Assembly: GCF_000455285.1 (NCBI RefSeq)
Contig: NZ_HG005291.1
Coordinates: 76,488-125,007 of the forward strand
Source of the DNA: Candidatus Stoquefichus massiliensis AP9
GTDB taxonomy: Bacteria; Bacillota_I; Bacilli_A; Erysipelotrichales; Coprobacillaceae
Direction of reading: 5' to 3'
Length of the DNA: 48,520 nt
In this document: positions 1 to 8,239 of the stretch, one piece after another
Numbering within the stretch: the stretch's first letter is position 1
How the letters are laid out: every line of letters starts with the position of its first letter
Position numbers and translations under genes: made by a program
The notes under the pieces: model-generated
Told to the model about the DNA's origin: nothing
The model's input: only the letters and a program-made list of their open reading frames with translations
Databases searched by the model: none

Positions 1-410
1 GATCCATTGAGATTGATGCTTTTGCGACCGCTGATGGTGACTACTTTAATGTCGATGTTCAAAGAGAAAATATGGGAGCACATCCAAAACGAGCAAGATA
101 TCATGAAAGCTTAATCAATGCTCACATCAGTTTTCCAAAGGAAAAGTGGAATCAGATTCCGCGTGTATATGTTATCTTCATTGCTGAACATGATGTGTTA
201 GGCTACGGACTACCAATTTATCATATTAGCAGAAGGATTAACGAAAACAATGAGAAATTCAATGATGAGTCAGTCATCATCTATGTCAATGGTGCCATTT
301 GGGATGATACACCACCGGGCAGACTTATGCATGACTTTCAATGTCAGAATGCTGATGACATGTACTATGAAGTATTAAGAGAGAAAGTAAAGTATTACAA
401 AGAAGGATGA
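1..410 (+). pseudogene. PD-(D/E)XK nuclease family transposase (Rpn-like), 3' part, interrupted by a stop
   Basis: The reading frame is open from the left edge, so the 5' part lies outside the window. The visible protein begins with a stretch containing DGDYFNVDVQ and then GAHPKRARYH. This is the usual core of Rpn-type PD-(D/E)XK nucleases, with an Asp followed by the Val-x-Gln strand. These proteins are linked to recombination and scattered as mobile-like copies in Firmicutes. The frame stops at TGA 408-410, but the same frame carries on to 602 with the family's typical C-terminal tail (MCKIMEQIKNQG). I read this as one gene broken by a nonsense mutation. A sequencing error at 408-410 is the alternative. 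TGA is an ordinary stop in this genome, since several neighbours end in it. Confidence 0.75.
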
Positions 411-602
411 GGAAAAGTTCAAATGTGTAAAATCATGGAGCAAATTAAGAATCAGGGTATTGAAATAGGTGAAACAAGAACAACAGTTCATAATATTAAG
501 CAAATCATGTTAAAAATGAATTATACACTTGAGGAAGCTATGGACTTATTAAATATTCCAGAAGCCAAACAGCAACTTTACAAAGAAAAAATTTATTCAT
601 AG
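411..602 (+). pseudogene. C-terminal remnant of the Rpn-like transposase
   Basis: This is the continuation of the upstream frame after the TGA at 408-410, with no shift of frame. From ATG 423 it encodes about 59 residues beginning MCKIMEQIKNQGIEIGE and ending at TAG 600-602. In intact family members this segment directly follows the EKVKYYKE stretch found just before the TGA. No convincing ribosome site precedes ATG 423, so independent translation is doubtful. Confidence 0.65.
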
Positions 603-633
603 TTATACTGACAATTAGAATGAGATTTATAAT

Positions 634-690
634 AAAAGGAAGAGTCAATTTCACCACCAAAATGAACAAGACTTTTCCTTTTACTTTTTT
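634..690 (+). terminator. Rho-independent terminator
   Basis: The inverted repeat AAAAGGAAGAGTC (634-646) pairs with GACTTTTCCTTTT (670-682) with one G-T pair, and a T-rich tail follows at 684-690. It closes the transposase remnant and faces the convergent small membrane gene. Confidence 0.6.
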
Positions 691-698
691 AATAATTA

Positions 699-962
699 TT
701 AAAATTTATATTTATCTAATATAGCAGTGCTAATGATTAACAAAGCACTGCCTAAAATAATCACAAATCTAAAGGCATAATTTATATTTAACCATGTAAG
801 AAACTCCTGATCATTGATAACGCAAACAATACACAACAATATAATTATGAAACTCCAGATAGTTCTATTAAATATTTTTAAGTGCTTCTTCTTTACTATT
901 TGATATATATTCATCATTGAACACATATAAATCATAAAAATTAAAATAAAGACAATTAACAT
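699..962 (-). CDS. Small hydrophobic membrane protein, unknown function
   Basis: The product is 87 residues with about three hydrophobic segments: residues 1-17, about 35-50 and about 63-81. A basic loop (KKKHLK) lies after the first. It starts two bases after the stop of the AraC-type gene upstream. Its ribosome site (AAAGGA) lies in the last codons of that gene, so the two are almost certainly co-transcribed. I recognise no family. No function is proposed beyond membrane location. Confidence 0.55.
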   Translation of the reverse strand: MLIVFILIFMIYMCSMMNIYQIVKKKHLKIFNRTIWSFIIILLCIVCVINDQEFLTWLNINYAFRFVIILGSALLIISTAILDKYKF

Positions 963-964
963 AT

Positions 965-1939
965 TTAATCATTCCTTTCATAATGTAATCTATATTCTTG
1001 AGGAGTCATATGAAAATACTTTTTAAAAATACGGTAAAAATAAGATATATTTTCATAACCAACTTCCTGAATAATCTCAGATAAAGGCAATCTTGTTGTC
1101 ACTAAAAGTTCTGTAGCAGTTTTTAGTTTCTTTTCTTGCATAAGTTGAGTAAATGTTTTTCCAGTTTGTTTCTTAATAATCTTACATATTTTATAATCTG
1201 GTTGATGAATATTTTTTGATAAATCTATTAATGTGCCATCATGATAATGTATAGCAATGTATTTTAATATTGTACTGCTCAACACTTTTTCATAAGTATT
1301 ACCCGTATAACTCTCTATATGTTCTGGATGATTCATTAACTCTGTTAATAAAAGACCAACTAACAGTTTTAATTCAATATGATTGTAAAGCTGTGGTTCA
1401 TAAATATTAATAATGATAGATTCAATATAAGAAGTTACTTTTTGATTTTCTTGTACTTTAAACACCAGAAATTCACCATCATTATCATATGAATATAAAG
1501 TATCAAAAATAAATTTTGAAAGAACATTCTCATCTTCTATCATAGTTGATAAAAATCGCAGAAATTCTGGTCTTATAATAAAATTAAAGATAATATCATT
1601 TTCATGACAATAATCAATAGAGTGTTCAATATTCTGATTTAACAAAAGAAGTTGACCTGTTTCAATTGTGATATCTTGACTATTGATATGATGTGTCATT
1701 GTTCCACTATAGACATACATTAATTCAACATAGTTATGACGATGTGAGGGATACTGAGTGAATCTTGCATGTTTTCTTACAGAGAACATTTGATTATCAT
1801 TTAAAAGATGATGATAGTCTATAATATTGGAATTTTCATTATAAAAGATACTTTTATCTATTGTTTGTATCCCATTCAATGAGTTGATTTCTTCTTCAGT
1901 AAAACAAACAAGCTGTTCTAATATGTATGTAGGTATCAC
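965..1939 (-). CDS. AraC family transcriptional regulator with cupin sensor
   Basis: This is a DNA-binding regulator of the AraC/XylS family. The N-terminal half has a cupin-like sugar-sensing fold, with the His-rich segment PSHRHNYVELMYVYSG and the following beta strands. The last 100 residues hold the two helix-turn-helix motifs, ending in the family signature YENISYFYRIFKKYF...TPQEYR. A longer frame opens with ATG at 1987. I prefer the GTG at 1937-1939 because it has a near-perfect AGGAGGGG site seven bases upstream, giving 324 residues. It lies downstream of the PTS and GH78 genes on the same strand. A paralogous AraC gene diverges on the other side of them, so both probably control this sugar locus. 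The ligand is unknown. Confidence 0.85.
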   Translation of the reverse strand: MIPTYILEQLVCFTEEEINSLNGIQTIDKSIFYNENSNIIDYHHLLNDNQMFSVRKHARFTQYPSHRHNYVELMYVYSGTMTHHINSQDITIETGQLLLLNQNIEHSIDYCHENDIIFNFIIRPEFLRFLSTMIEDENVLSKFIFDTLYSYDNDGEFLVFKVQENQKVTSYIESIIINIYEPQLYNHIELKLLVGLLLTELMNHPEHIESYTGNTYEKVLSSTILKYIAIHYHDGTLIDLSKNIHQPDYKICKIIKKQTGKTFTQLMQEKKLKTATELLVTTRLPLSEIIQEVGYENISYFYRIFKKYFHMTPQEYRLHYERND

Positions 1940-2002
1940 GATGTTTCCCCTCCTACTAACTCTCTTTTCATTATAAGTCATATTCATTTCATTTTCAAAT
2001 GA

Positions 2003-2029
2003 CTAAAAAGGATAGTGTATTCTATCCTT
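2003..2029 (-). terminator. Hairpin at the end of the GH78 gene
   Basis: The hairpin pairs AAGGATAG (2008-2015) with CTATCCTT (2022-2029). Read on the minus strand it overlaps the stop codon of the glycosidase gene and is followed by a short T run. It may terminate only part of the transcripts, leaving the AraC gene downstream partly linked to the operon. Confidence 0.45.
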
Positions 2030-4268
2030 GCGTATATATGATCATTTCATCATCAGAGATTTCCTTTTGATAATCTTGATTGAGATCAATCTCATAATGA
2101 ATACTTTCTGGAATGCTAAGCTTCCAAATTATACGATAACCCTCTCTTTGCCATAACGAACGAATTGTTCCTTGTTTTGTCTCAATTGAACATTCAACAT
2201 GATTCACTATTTTAGAAAAATAAGGTGAGAGTTTAACTTTATTAAATCCAACAGCATCTTCACAAATTTGTATACCAGCTAATGCCTGATAATACCATTG
2301 TTGATAACTTGCAAACATTGCATGATTTAATGAAAGTTGTTCACCAACAAATAATTCTGCTAAAGCTTTATTACCACCTTTTAACATAGCACGATAACCA
2401 ATATCACTCTCTTGTAGTAACCATTTCTCAATGACATCATTATAACCGTAGCGATTTAAAACTTCATATGTGAGAACCATTCCATAAATACCAGAATTGA
2501 AAATTCCTTGATCAGCTTCTATTTTTTGAACAAATTTTTGACATAGTAATTCTGATGAAGTCAATTGTAAAGCGATCGCAAAGGCAAAGCTTGTTTGAGT
2601 TCCTTCACCAAAAGTTCCATCATCATTTTGGAATTTATGAATTATCATTAATTTTAATTCATCATATCGTTTCTGATAGAGTGATATATCTTGATTGATA
2701 ATTTGTCCAATGAGAATATTGTATTTTAAAAATAGTAAAACTGTACAATACCCTAAAAACAACTTATCTGGTGTTGGTTTTCTGAATTGACCTGCGATTA
2801 ACAAACTTCCATGATCACCCAAACAACAATGAACTAACTTTTCTAAATCATAATCTAACAAATATTTTATCTGTTTTAAAAGATATGGATATTCTTCCTC
2901 TAATAGACTCTTATCTCCATAATACTGATAATGTTTATAAGTTAAATATGGGTAAACAAGTTGCCATAATAATGGTCCTTCACCTTGTCCTGTTCCATTG
3001 GATTGAATACCAACATATGGAGCAGTTTCTGGAATTCCACCATTTTCAGTCTGTTCATAACGAAAATCTCTGATTATTTTTTTATAGAACTCTTCTAAAT
3101 CAAACAGATAGAGATTTGAAATTGCTAAAGCAACCATATCACCACCATATCCTAATCTTTCACGTGCACAATCTTCAAATGTACCATGAACATTATTTAA
3201 TTTTGTACGCATTGCTGCATCATATAGTTGAGTAAGAATCGCATTATCAGTTCTGACTGTTCCTATTTGTTTTAAATCAGTATGAACATAAGTTGCTGAT
3301 AAACTCTTTATATCTTCTTGGTGTAGACCTTGAATCAATACATATCGAAATGAGTGATAAGTAAAAGTATTTGTATAATCATTATATCCATTACATGCAA
3401 TCAATTCATCTTTTTGAATGCCCATAGTTGGTGCACCTAAACCGCCATTCACAGTAAAATCTTGAATCTGTTCTCCAACACTTCCTGCTAAACATGTATG
3501 ATAATCCATGACTCCATCTTTAAAGTTTTCACTATATTGAAGAATAATATGCTGATAATCTTGAGCCTGAAATTCAATATTTATAAAACCTGAAATCATC
3601 TCTCCAAAATCAACAACAAGTCCATCATTTGTTTTGATATACTTTTTGGGAAGAACTGTATCTTTTCTTCTAATAGGAGGAATTTTATTCAATTGCATAT
3701 GTCTTTTCACTTGATCAGTGCATACTGATTGAAAAGATGATTCATAGTCATGTAAATCAACTCTTTCGCCTAAATAAAGATTATCGAATAAGAATTGACC
3801 TTCTTTCATCAGCCATGATTCATCACTTGATAAAATGACATTTTCATCTTGAATCAAATCACAAATAACTCTTGGTTCTCCAATCTCTTTTAAACGTTCT
3901 CTTAAATTATATTTTCCAAATAAGCGTAAAGGAGAAGGATTATACATCCCATTTCCCAATTCTATTTGAATTTCATTTTGACCAATCTGTAAAAATGATG
4001 TTACATCATAAATATCATAATACACACATTTTTGAAATTGCGTCCATACAAGATTTAACTCATCTTGTGTTATTCTTTTTCCATTAATAGAAATAACTGA
4101 ATATCCCAATGTCGCAATATATAAATATGACGCTTTTATACTTTTCATATAAAATTGTTTAAAAACAATTGTATTTCTATGATCTTGATAATATAAAGAA
4201 TCATCTTGACCATAATCCCTATCATAACCCTTTATCCAGCATCCCTTAAATTGATAATCATCTGTCAT
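2022..4268 (-). CDS. GH78-like alpha-L-rhamnosidase family protein
   Basis: This is a predicted cytoplasmic glycosidase that would release terminal rhamnose or a related sugar from a glycoside. There is no signal peptide. N-terminal beta-sandwich regions (about residues 10-290) precede an (alpha/alpha)6 barrel. The barrel contains EDCARERLGYGGD (minus-strand codons near 3135-3176), which matches the catalytic loop D-C-P-x-x-E-R-L-G-W-x-G-D of GH78. The D-to-E spacing is one residue shorter than in that consensus. The frame opens at 4304, but the ATG at 4268 (MTDDYQF) fits best, because the upstream ATGs have no ribosome site. That gives 748 residues. It lies 42 bases after the PTS IIC gene, so an imported glycoside is the likely substrate. 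Family membership is well supported; the exact substrate is not. Confidence 0.8.
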   Translation of the reverse strand: MTDDYQFKGCWIKGYDRDYGQDDSLYYQDHRNTIVFKQFYMKSIKASYLYIATLGYSVISINGKRITQDELNLVWTQFQKCVYYDIYDVTSFLQIGQNEIQIELGNGMYNPSPLRLFGKYNLRERLKEIGEPRVICDLIQDENVILSSDESWLMKEGQFLFDNLYLGERVDLHDYESSFQSVCTDQVKRHMQLNKIPPIRRKDTVLPKKYIKTNDGLVVDFGEMISGFINIEFQAQDYQHIILQYSENFKDGVMDYHTCLAGSVGEQIQDFTVNGGLGAPTMGIQKDELIACNGYNDYTNTFTYHSFRYVLIQGLHQEDIKSLSATYVHTDLKQIGTVRTDNAILTQLYDAAMRTKLNNVHGTFEDCARERLGYGGDMVALAISNLYLFDLEEFYKKIIRDFRYEQTENGGIPETAPYVGIQSNGTGQGEGPLLWQLVYPYLTYKHYQYYGDKSLLEEEYPYLLKQIKYLLDYDLEKLVHCCLGDHGSLLIAGQFRKPTPDKLFLGYCTVLLFLKYNILIGQIINQDISLYQKRYDELKLMIIHKFQNDDGTFGEGTQTSFAFAIALQLTSSELLCQKFVQKIEADQGIFNSGIYGMVLTYEVLNRYGYNDVIEKWLLQESDIGYRAMLKGGNKALAELFVGEQLSLNHAMFASYQQWYYQALAGIQICEDAVGFNKVKLSPYFSKIVNHVECSIETKQGTIRSLWQREGYRIIWKLSIPESIHYEIDLNQDYQKEISDDEMIIYTQG

Positions 4269-4310
4269 AAATTTCATCTCTTTCATAAAAGAAATACATA
4301 TCAAAGAAGT

Positions 4311-5654
4311 TTATTCAACTTCTTTGACTGTTTCTCCCTCTTGATTTTGTAATTCTAATTCTGCTTCTTCTTTCAATATCTGATTATCAGCAACTTTAAC
4401 AAATGGCAACCAAATCAATACAACTGCAACTAAACAAACAATCTGTAAAATAGAACCAGCAATACTTCCCGTTGTAAGATATCCACTGATAATAAGAGGT
4501 GTTGTCCAGGGAACTTGTGCTAACCCTGTACAAACAGGAACCAATTTTAAAGCAAAAGCCATATAAGAAATCACAATAGATGCAACATTACTTAAAATAA
4601 ATGGAATGAAGTAAACAACATTCATCATTAATGGAATACCAAACAATGTTGGTTCTCCAACATTGAAGATGTATGGTACACCAGCAATTTTCTTCATTTC
4701 TTTATAACGTTTACTTTTTGCGATTAAGATAATTGCAAGAATTGATCCAACGATTCCAATTCCAGCAAAACTATCCCAGAAACTTTGACAGATAATATTT
4801 GCAGGAACGCCTCCTGCCATAGAAACAGTTTTATTAGCATCCTGTAACACTTGGAAGATAGGTGTCATGACACCATTGACAATAGAATCACCATGAATAC
4901 CAAAGAACCATAATAATTGTGAGAACATCTTTACAACAATAACACCTGGTAAAGACCCTCCTACCGCTTGAAGTGGCATACCTAAGACAGTATTGAAAAT
5001 AGCTAAAGCACTACCACCACTAAAAGCATCAATAACTAATCTAATAATCCAGAAAATTGTAATCACGACAAATGAAGGAATAATAGATTCAAACGGTGCA
5101 GATACTGCTGGTGGTACAGCCGCAGGCATTTTAATTTTAAAACCTTTTTTATCAATAAACTGATAAACTTTGGCAGTCATAATAGAAATCAAGATTGATA
5201 AGAAAATTGTTTGTGCACCTAAAAAAGTTACATCAATAAATTTTATATTTGTATTGGCATCAATAGTCTGAGTTCCAAATGGAACCAATAAAACAAAAGA
5301 TACAACAGCTGTTAATGTCACTTGCATACCATTGATTTTCAACTTATCAGCTAAAGATCTAGAAATTGCAAGCAATACTAATAAACCACCTATACCTAAA
5401 CTGGCATCATTAACCAAAGCAAGTTTTCCTTGCCACACAGCAGTTTTTAAACCAGTGATATTGGTAATAAAATCAGTAAATGCTGGGACTGGGAAGAACG
5501 CAATAATCAAGAAGATAGATGCAATAAATGCAAAAGGCATATATGCAAGCATGCCATCTTTAATCGCATTAATATAAATATTTCCACTTAATTTGATAGA
5601 TACTTTTCCAAGAACATTTGAAAGAGTATCAAAAAACGAATTTTTACTTTCCAT
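4311..5654 (-). CDS. PTS sugar transporter subunit IIC, lactose/cellobiose family
   Basis: This is a membrane permease of the phosphotransferase system, 447 residues with about ten hydrophobic segments. The conserved loop motif NVGEPTLFGIPLMMN matches the substrate-binding GEP signature of CelB/LacE-type IIC proteins. A good ribosome site (AAAGGGG) precedes ATG 5654. No IIA or IIB gene is nearby, so it must borrow them from elsewhere in the genome. It is the first gene of the operon with the GH78 gene. A promoter with TTGTAG and TATAAT spaced by 17 bases lies at 5728-5756, divergent from the second AraC gene. The sugar is probably a plant or host glycoside, by inference from the neighbour. 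Confidence 0.88.
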   Translation of the reverse strand: MESKNSFFDTLSNVLGKVSIKLSGNIYINAIKDGMLAYMPFAFIASIFLIIAFFPVPAFTDFITNITGLKTAVWQGKLALVNDASLGIGGLLVLLAISRSLADKLKINGMQVTLTAVVSFVLLVPFGTQTIDANTNIKFIDVTFLGAQTIFLSILISIMTAKVYQFIDKKGFKIKMPAAVPPAVSAPFESIIPSFVVITIFWIIRLVIDAFSGGSALAIFNTVLGMPLQAVGGSLPGVIVVKMFSQLLWFFGIHGDSIVNGVMTPIFQVLQDANKTVSMAGGVPANIICQSFWDSFAGIGIVGSILAIILIAKSKRYKEMKKIAGVPYIFNVGEPTLFGIPLMMNVVYFIPFILSNVASIVISYMAFALKLVPVCTGLAQVPWTTPLIISGYLTTGSIAGSILQIVCLVAVVLIWLPFVKVADNQILKEEAELELQNQEGETVKEVE

Positions 5655-5727
5655 AAAAGTATTTCCCCTTTCGATTGACTTTTATATCATGTTGTAATTG
5701 AATAGGCCATATCGTTATTACACATAC

Positions 5728-5756
5728 ATTATAAAATGTTCTTCATATCTCTACAA
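5728..5756 (-). promoter_or_regulatory. Promoter of the PTS-GH78 operon
   Basis: On the minus strand, TTGTAG (5751-5756) and TATAAT (5728-5733) are separated by 17 bases. The site lies in the 170-base divergent region between the PTS gene and the AraC gene, where an AraC-type activator would be expected to act. No clear repeated operator was found by eye. Confidence 0.5.
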
Positions 5757-5825
5757 TGTCAGAATACGATTTTATGACTATCAAAATTCGACTCAATAAG
5801 GTACAATAGATAAAAGGAAGTGAAA

Positions 5826-6812
5826 ATGATGAACTACCAAGAATTAGAAGAAAGACTTTGTTCTCCAATGGCTTATAGCTATACTTCAGACGAAGAACTC
5901 CTTAGCCACTTTAAAGAAAAATTTACAATCGTTTCCTATCACAAGGATATTATGTTTATTTTCCATCATGAACGTGAATTTCAAAATCGCAATCATATTA
6001 TCAATCTCCATCAAAGAGCGAGTGGTCGTGTTCCTATGCATATCTTTCACTATATTGTTATGACATATGTTTATTCTGGAACATTTGAAATTACAGTTGA
6101 AAATGAAACAGTCACATTGAACGCTGGTGACATTATTGTTTTTGATAAACATGTTCCTCATAGCGTTGCTAAAACGAGTGAAAATGATTTAGGTGTGAAT
6201 ATTATTCTTCATGAAAATTATTTTTCAAAACGTTTTATCAATAAATTACCTAATGATCAGTTAATGTCACAATTTATGATAGAACTTATGAATCATCAGC
6301 ATACACACAATCATTATCTACTATTTTATACACATCAGGATCACCTGATTCATAACTGTATTCAAAATATTTTATGTGAATATTTCGATTCACAACTTTC
6401 TTCAGATGATATTATCGATAACTATATTATGATTCTTATCACTCATCTTGCAAGAAAAGGCCAATATAATACAAATTTATCTGTTAATACTTTTAAAAAC
6501 CAAGAACTATTGAATAAGATTATTGAATATATCCAACATCATTATCAAGAAGGAAATTTAAATAAAATGTGTCGACATTTTGGTTATGATCCTTCTTATA
6601 CAAGTAAACTTATTAAGAAATTTGCTGGTAAAACATTTAAAGAAATCGTTAATGAAGAGCGAATGAAAAATGCTATGATTCTCTTACAAAACAAGGAACT
6701 TCCTATATATGAAATTGCACAAGAAATTGGCATACAAAATCTCACATCCTTTTATAAACGTTTTCAAGAATATACAGGAGAAACACCTCAAAATTATCGA
6801 AACCAATTATAA
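5826..6812 (+). CDS. AraC family transcriptional regulator, second copy
   Basis: This is a paralogue of the AraC-type regulator at 965-1939, about 328 residues long. The N-terminal cupin contains HIFHYIVMTYVYSGTFEI and a run of short beta strands. The C-terminal pair of helix-turn-helix motifs ends with IQNLTSFYKRFQEYTGETPQNYR-like residues. A GTG at 5820 is in frame but overlaps the AAGGAAG ribosome site. ATG 5826 or 5829 is therefore the true start, and I chose 5826. It diverges from the PTS-GH78 operon and probably regulates it. The inducing sugar cannot be read from sequence. Confidence 0.87.
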   Translation: MMNYQELEERLCSPMAYSYTSDEELLSHFKEKFTIVSYHKDIMFIFHHEREFQNRNHIINLHQRASGRVPMHIFHYIVMTYVYSGTFEITVENETVTLNAGDIIVFDKHVPHSVAKTSENDLGVNIILHENYFSKRFINKLPNDQLMSQFMIELMNHQHTHNHYLLFYTHQDHLIHNCIQNILCEYFDSQLSSDDIIDNYIMILITHLARKGQYNTNLSVNTFKNQELLNKIIEYIQHHYQEGNLNKMCRHFGYDPSYTSKLIKKFAGKTFKEIVNEERMKNAMILLQNKELPIYEIAQEIGIQNLTSFYKRFQEYTGETPQNYRNQL

Positions 6813-6867
6813 ATTCATCAAAACAGTTCAATTTTATCATCTGCATTTTCAAAACTTGCATTTTTTC

Positions 6868-6896
6868 TTCACAATAAGTTCAAGACTTGTTATAAT
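6868..6896 (+). promoter_or_regulatory. Promoter of the TPR gene
   Basis: TTCACA (6868-6873) and a perfect TATAAT (6891-6896) are separated by 17 bases. The start codon follows 20 bases after the -10 box. Confidence 0.6.
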
Positions 6897-6916
6897 AATA
6901 CACGAGGTGATGAATC

Positions 6917-8164
6917 GTGGAAAAACGTGAACCAAAAGATTTAACAAATTATGAACGACGTTTTGAAGAAGATCCTAGCTCGTTTAATGATTTTCAAGCT
7001 ATGGACTATGTAAGAGAATTAAAAAATCAAGGACGTACTGACGAGGCAATTGAAGTCGGAAAAACATTCTTGCAAGTTGGTGAAGGATTAACTGGGTATA
7101 TTAATCAGTATTGTTATGCTCTTTATAATAAATTCATTAATATTGATGAAAGCCAAATAGCAGAAAAAGAAGATTTGTTTTTTGGTATTGTTGATGAAAT
7201 TGCGTCTTTATGTAAACAGGAGAAGTATTCTCCTTTAGAAGCAGCAATCAATAAAGCAACAAAATATGTCATGAGTAAAACTCCAGTCAATTATAAAAAA
7301 TTATCAGAATTGCTTGATCAACTAGATGTACAAACATTAAGTGTTGAGCCTTTTGTTAATAATGCTGGAAAAGAATATGAATCAAAAAAAGAAAAATGGT
7401 ATCGTTTAAAAGTAAGATGCTCTTTCGAACTTGGAGATTATAAACAATGTGTTGAATATGCCAATATGGCTTTCGCACAACCAATCAAATGGCATTACAA
7501 CAATTCAAATTGGGTAAAATATTATCGTGCTTCTTCTTTAGTAAAATTGGAAAGATATGAAGAAGCAGAAAATGAATTCTTATCTTTAGGTAATAGAATT
7601 CCTAATGTTGATTCATTTGATGTTTTATATGATTTGTATATGAATACTGGTAAAGAAAAAGATGCTTATACAAATTTAATTTATAAGTTCTTTACATCTG
7701 GTTATGATCCAAAACAATTATCATTATATGAAAAAGTATTAGAGATGGTCAAAAAAGGAAAAAATCCTGAAGTTATTGCTATTGCAAATGCATTTGTTTA
7801 TAAGTTAAATGAAGAATTGCAACAAAATACTTCTGATTATGAAATTACTGATGAGTATAAAGATTTAGATAGTAGTACATTATATGATCGTTTATATAAT
7901 CAATTAATGGAACATCTAGATTCTTATATTGAACGTTATGAAGGAAAAGTTGTTTATTATAATAATGATAAACAATTTGGAAGTATTTATCAGGAAGATG
8001 ATGATAATTTATTCTTTAGACAATCTGATTATATCTATGATGAGATTGTTGAGAAAAGAGATGTTGTGGAATATAGTGTTATGAAAACATTTGATGTTAA
8101 AAAACAACGTCCAACTACAAAGGCTATTTTGTTAAAGACCCTTTATGAGGATATTAGTTACTAA
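6917..8164 (+). CDS. TPR-repeat protein with C-terminal cold-shock-like domain
   Basis: The product is a soluble protein of 415 residues. Residues about 1-340 are helical with TPR-like repeats, for example WYRLKVRCSFELGDYKQCVEYANMAF and VKYYRASSLVKLERYEEAENEF (each split over two helices). The last 70 residues resemble a cold-shock or S1-like OB fold: GKVVYYNNDKQFGSI, DDDNLFFRQSDY and KRDVVEYSVMKTF follow the GKVxWFNxxKGFGFI, DVFVHxS and GxxVxFxV pattern. This suggests a nucleic-acid- or ribosome-associated adaptor, which is inference. The start is GTG 6917, with AGGTG seven bases upstream; the ATG at 6910 is out of frame and soon stops. It has its own promoter and terminator, so it is monocistronic. 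Confidence 0.7.
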   Translation: MEKREPKDLTNYERRFEEDPSSFNDFQAMDYVRELKNQGRTDEAIEVGKTFLQVGEGLTGYINQYCYALYNKFINIDESQIAEKEDLFFGIVDEIASLCKQEKYSPLEAAINKATKYVMSKTPVNYKKLSELLDQLDVQTLSVEPFVNNAGKEYESKKEKWYRLKVRCSFELGDYKQCVEYANMAFAQPIKWHYNNSNWVKYYRASSLVKLERYEEAENEFLSLGNRIPNVDSFDVLYDLYMNTGKEKDAYTNLIYKFFTSGYDPKQLSLYEKVLEMVKKGKNPEVIAIANAFVYKLNEELQQNTSDYEITDEYKDLDSSTLYDRLYNQLMEHLDSYIERYEGKVVYYNNDKQFGSIYQEDDDNLFFRQSDYIYDEIVEKRDVVEYSVMKTFDVKKQRPTTKAILLKTLYEDISY

Positions 8165-8189
8165 GCTATGAAATTTTCATAGCTTTTTT
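8163..8189 (+). terminator. Rho-independent terminator
   Basis: AAGCTATGAA (8163-8172) pairs perfectly with TTCATAGCTT (8176-8185), followed by a T run to 8189. It overlaps the stop codon region of the TPR gene. Confidence 0.85.
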
Positions 8190-8239
8190 CTTTTGTCACT
8201 TATTATACATTAATGCATAATTTATAAAGAGGTGAAATT

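Noticed and set aside
408-410. TGA read as selenocysteine or tryptophan
   Set aside because: Other genes here end in TGA, no selenocysteine element was seen, and the family has no Cys or Trp need at this site. A plain stop mutation is simpler.
6709-6930. Plus-strand open frame across the end of the second AraC gene and the TPR start
   Set aside because: It overlaps two better genes, has no ribosome site of its own and resembles no protein family.
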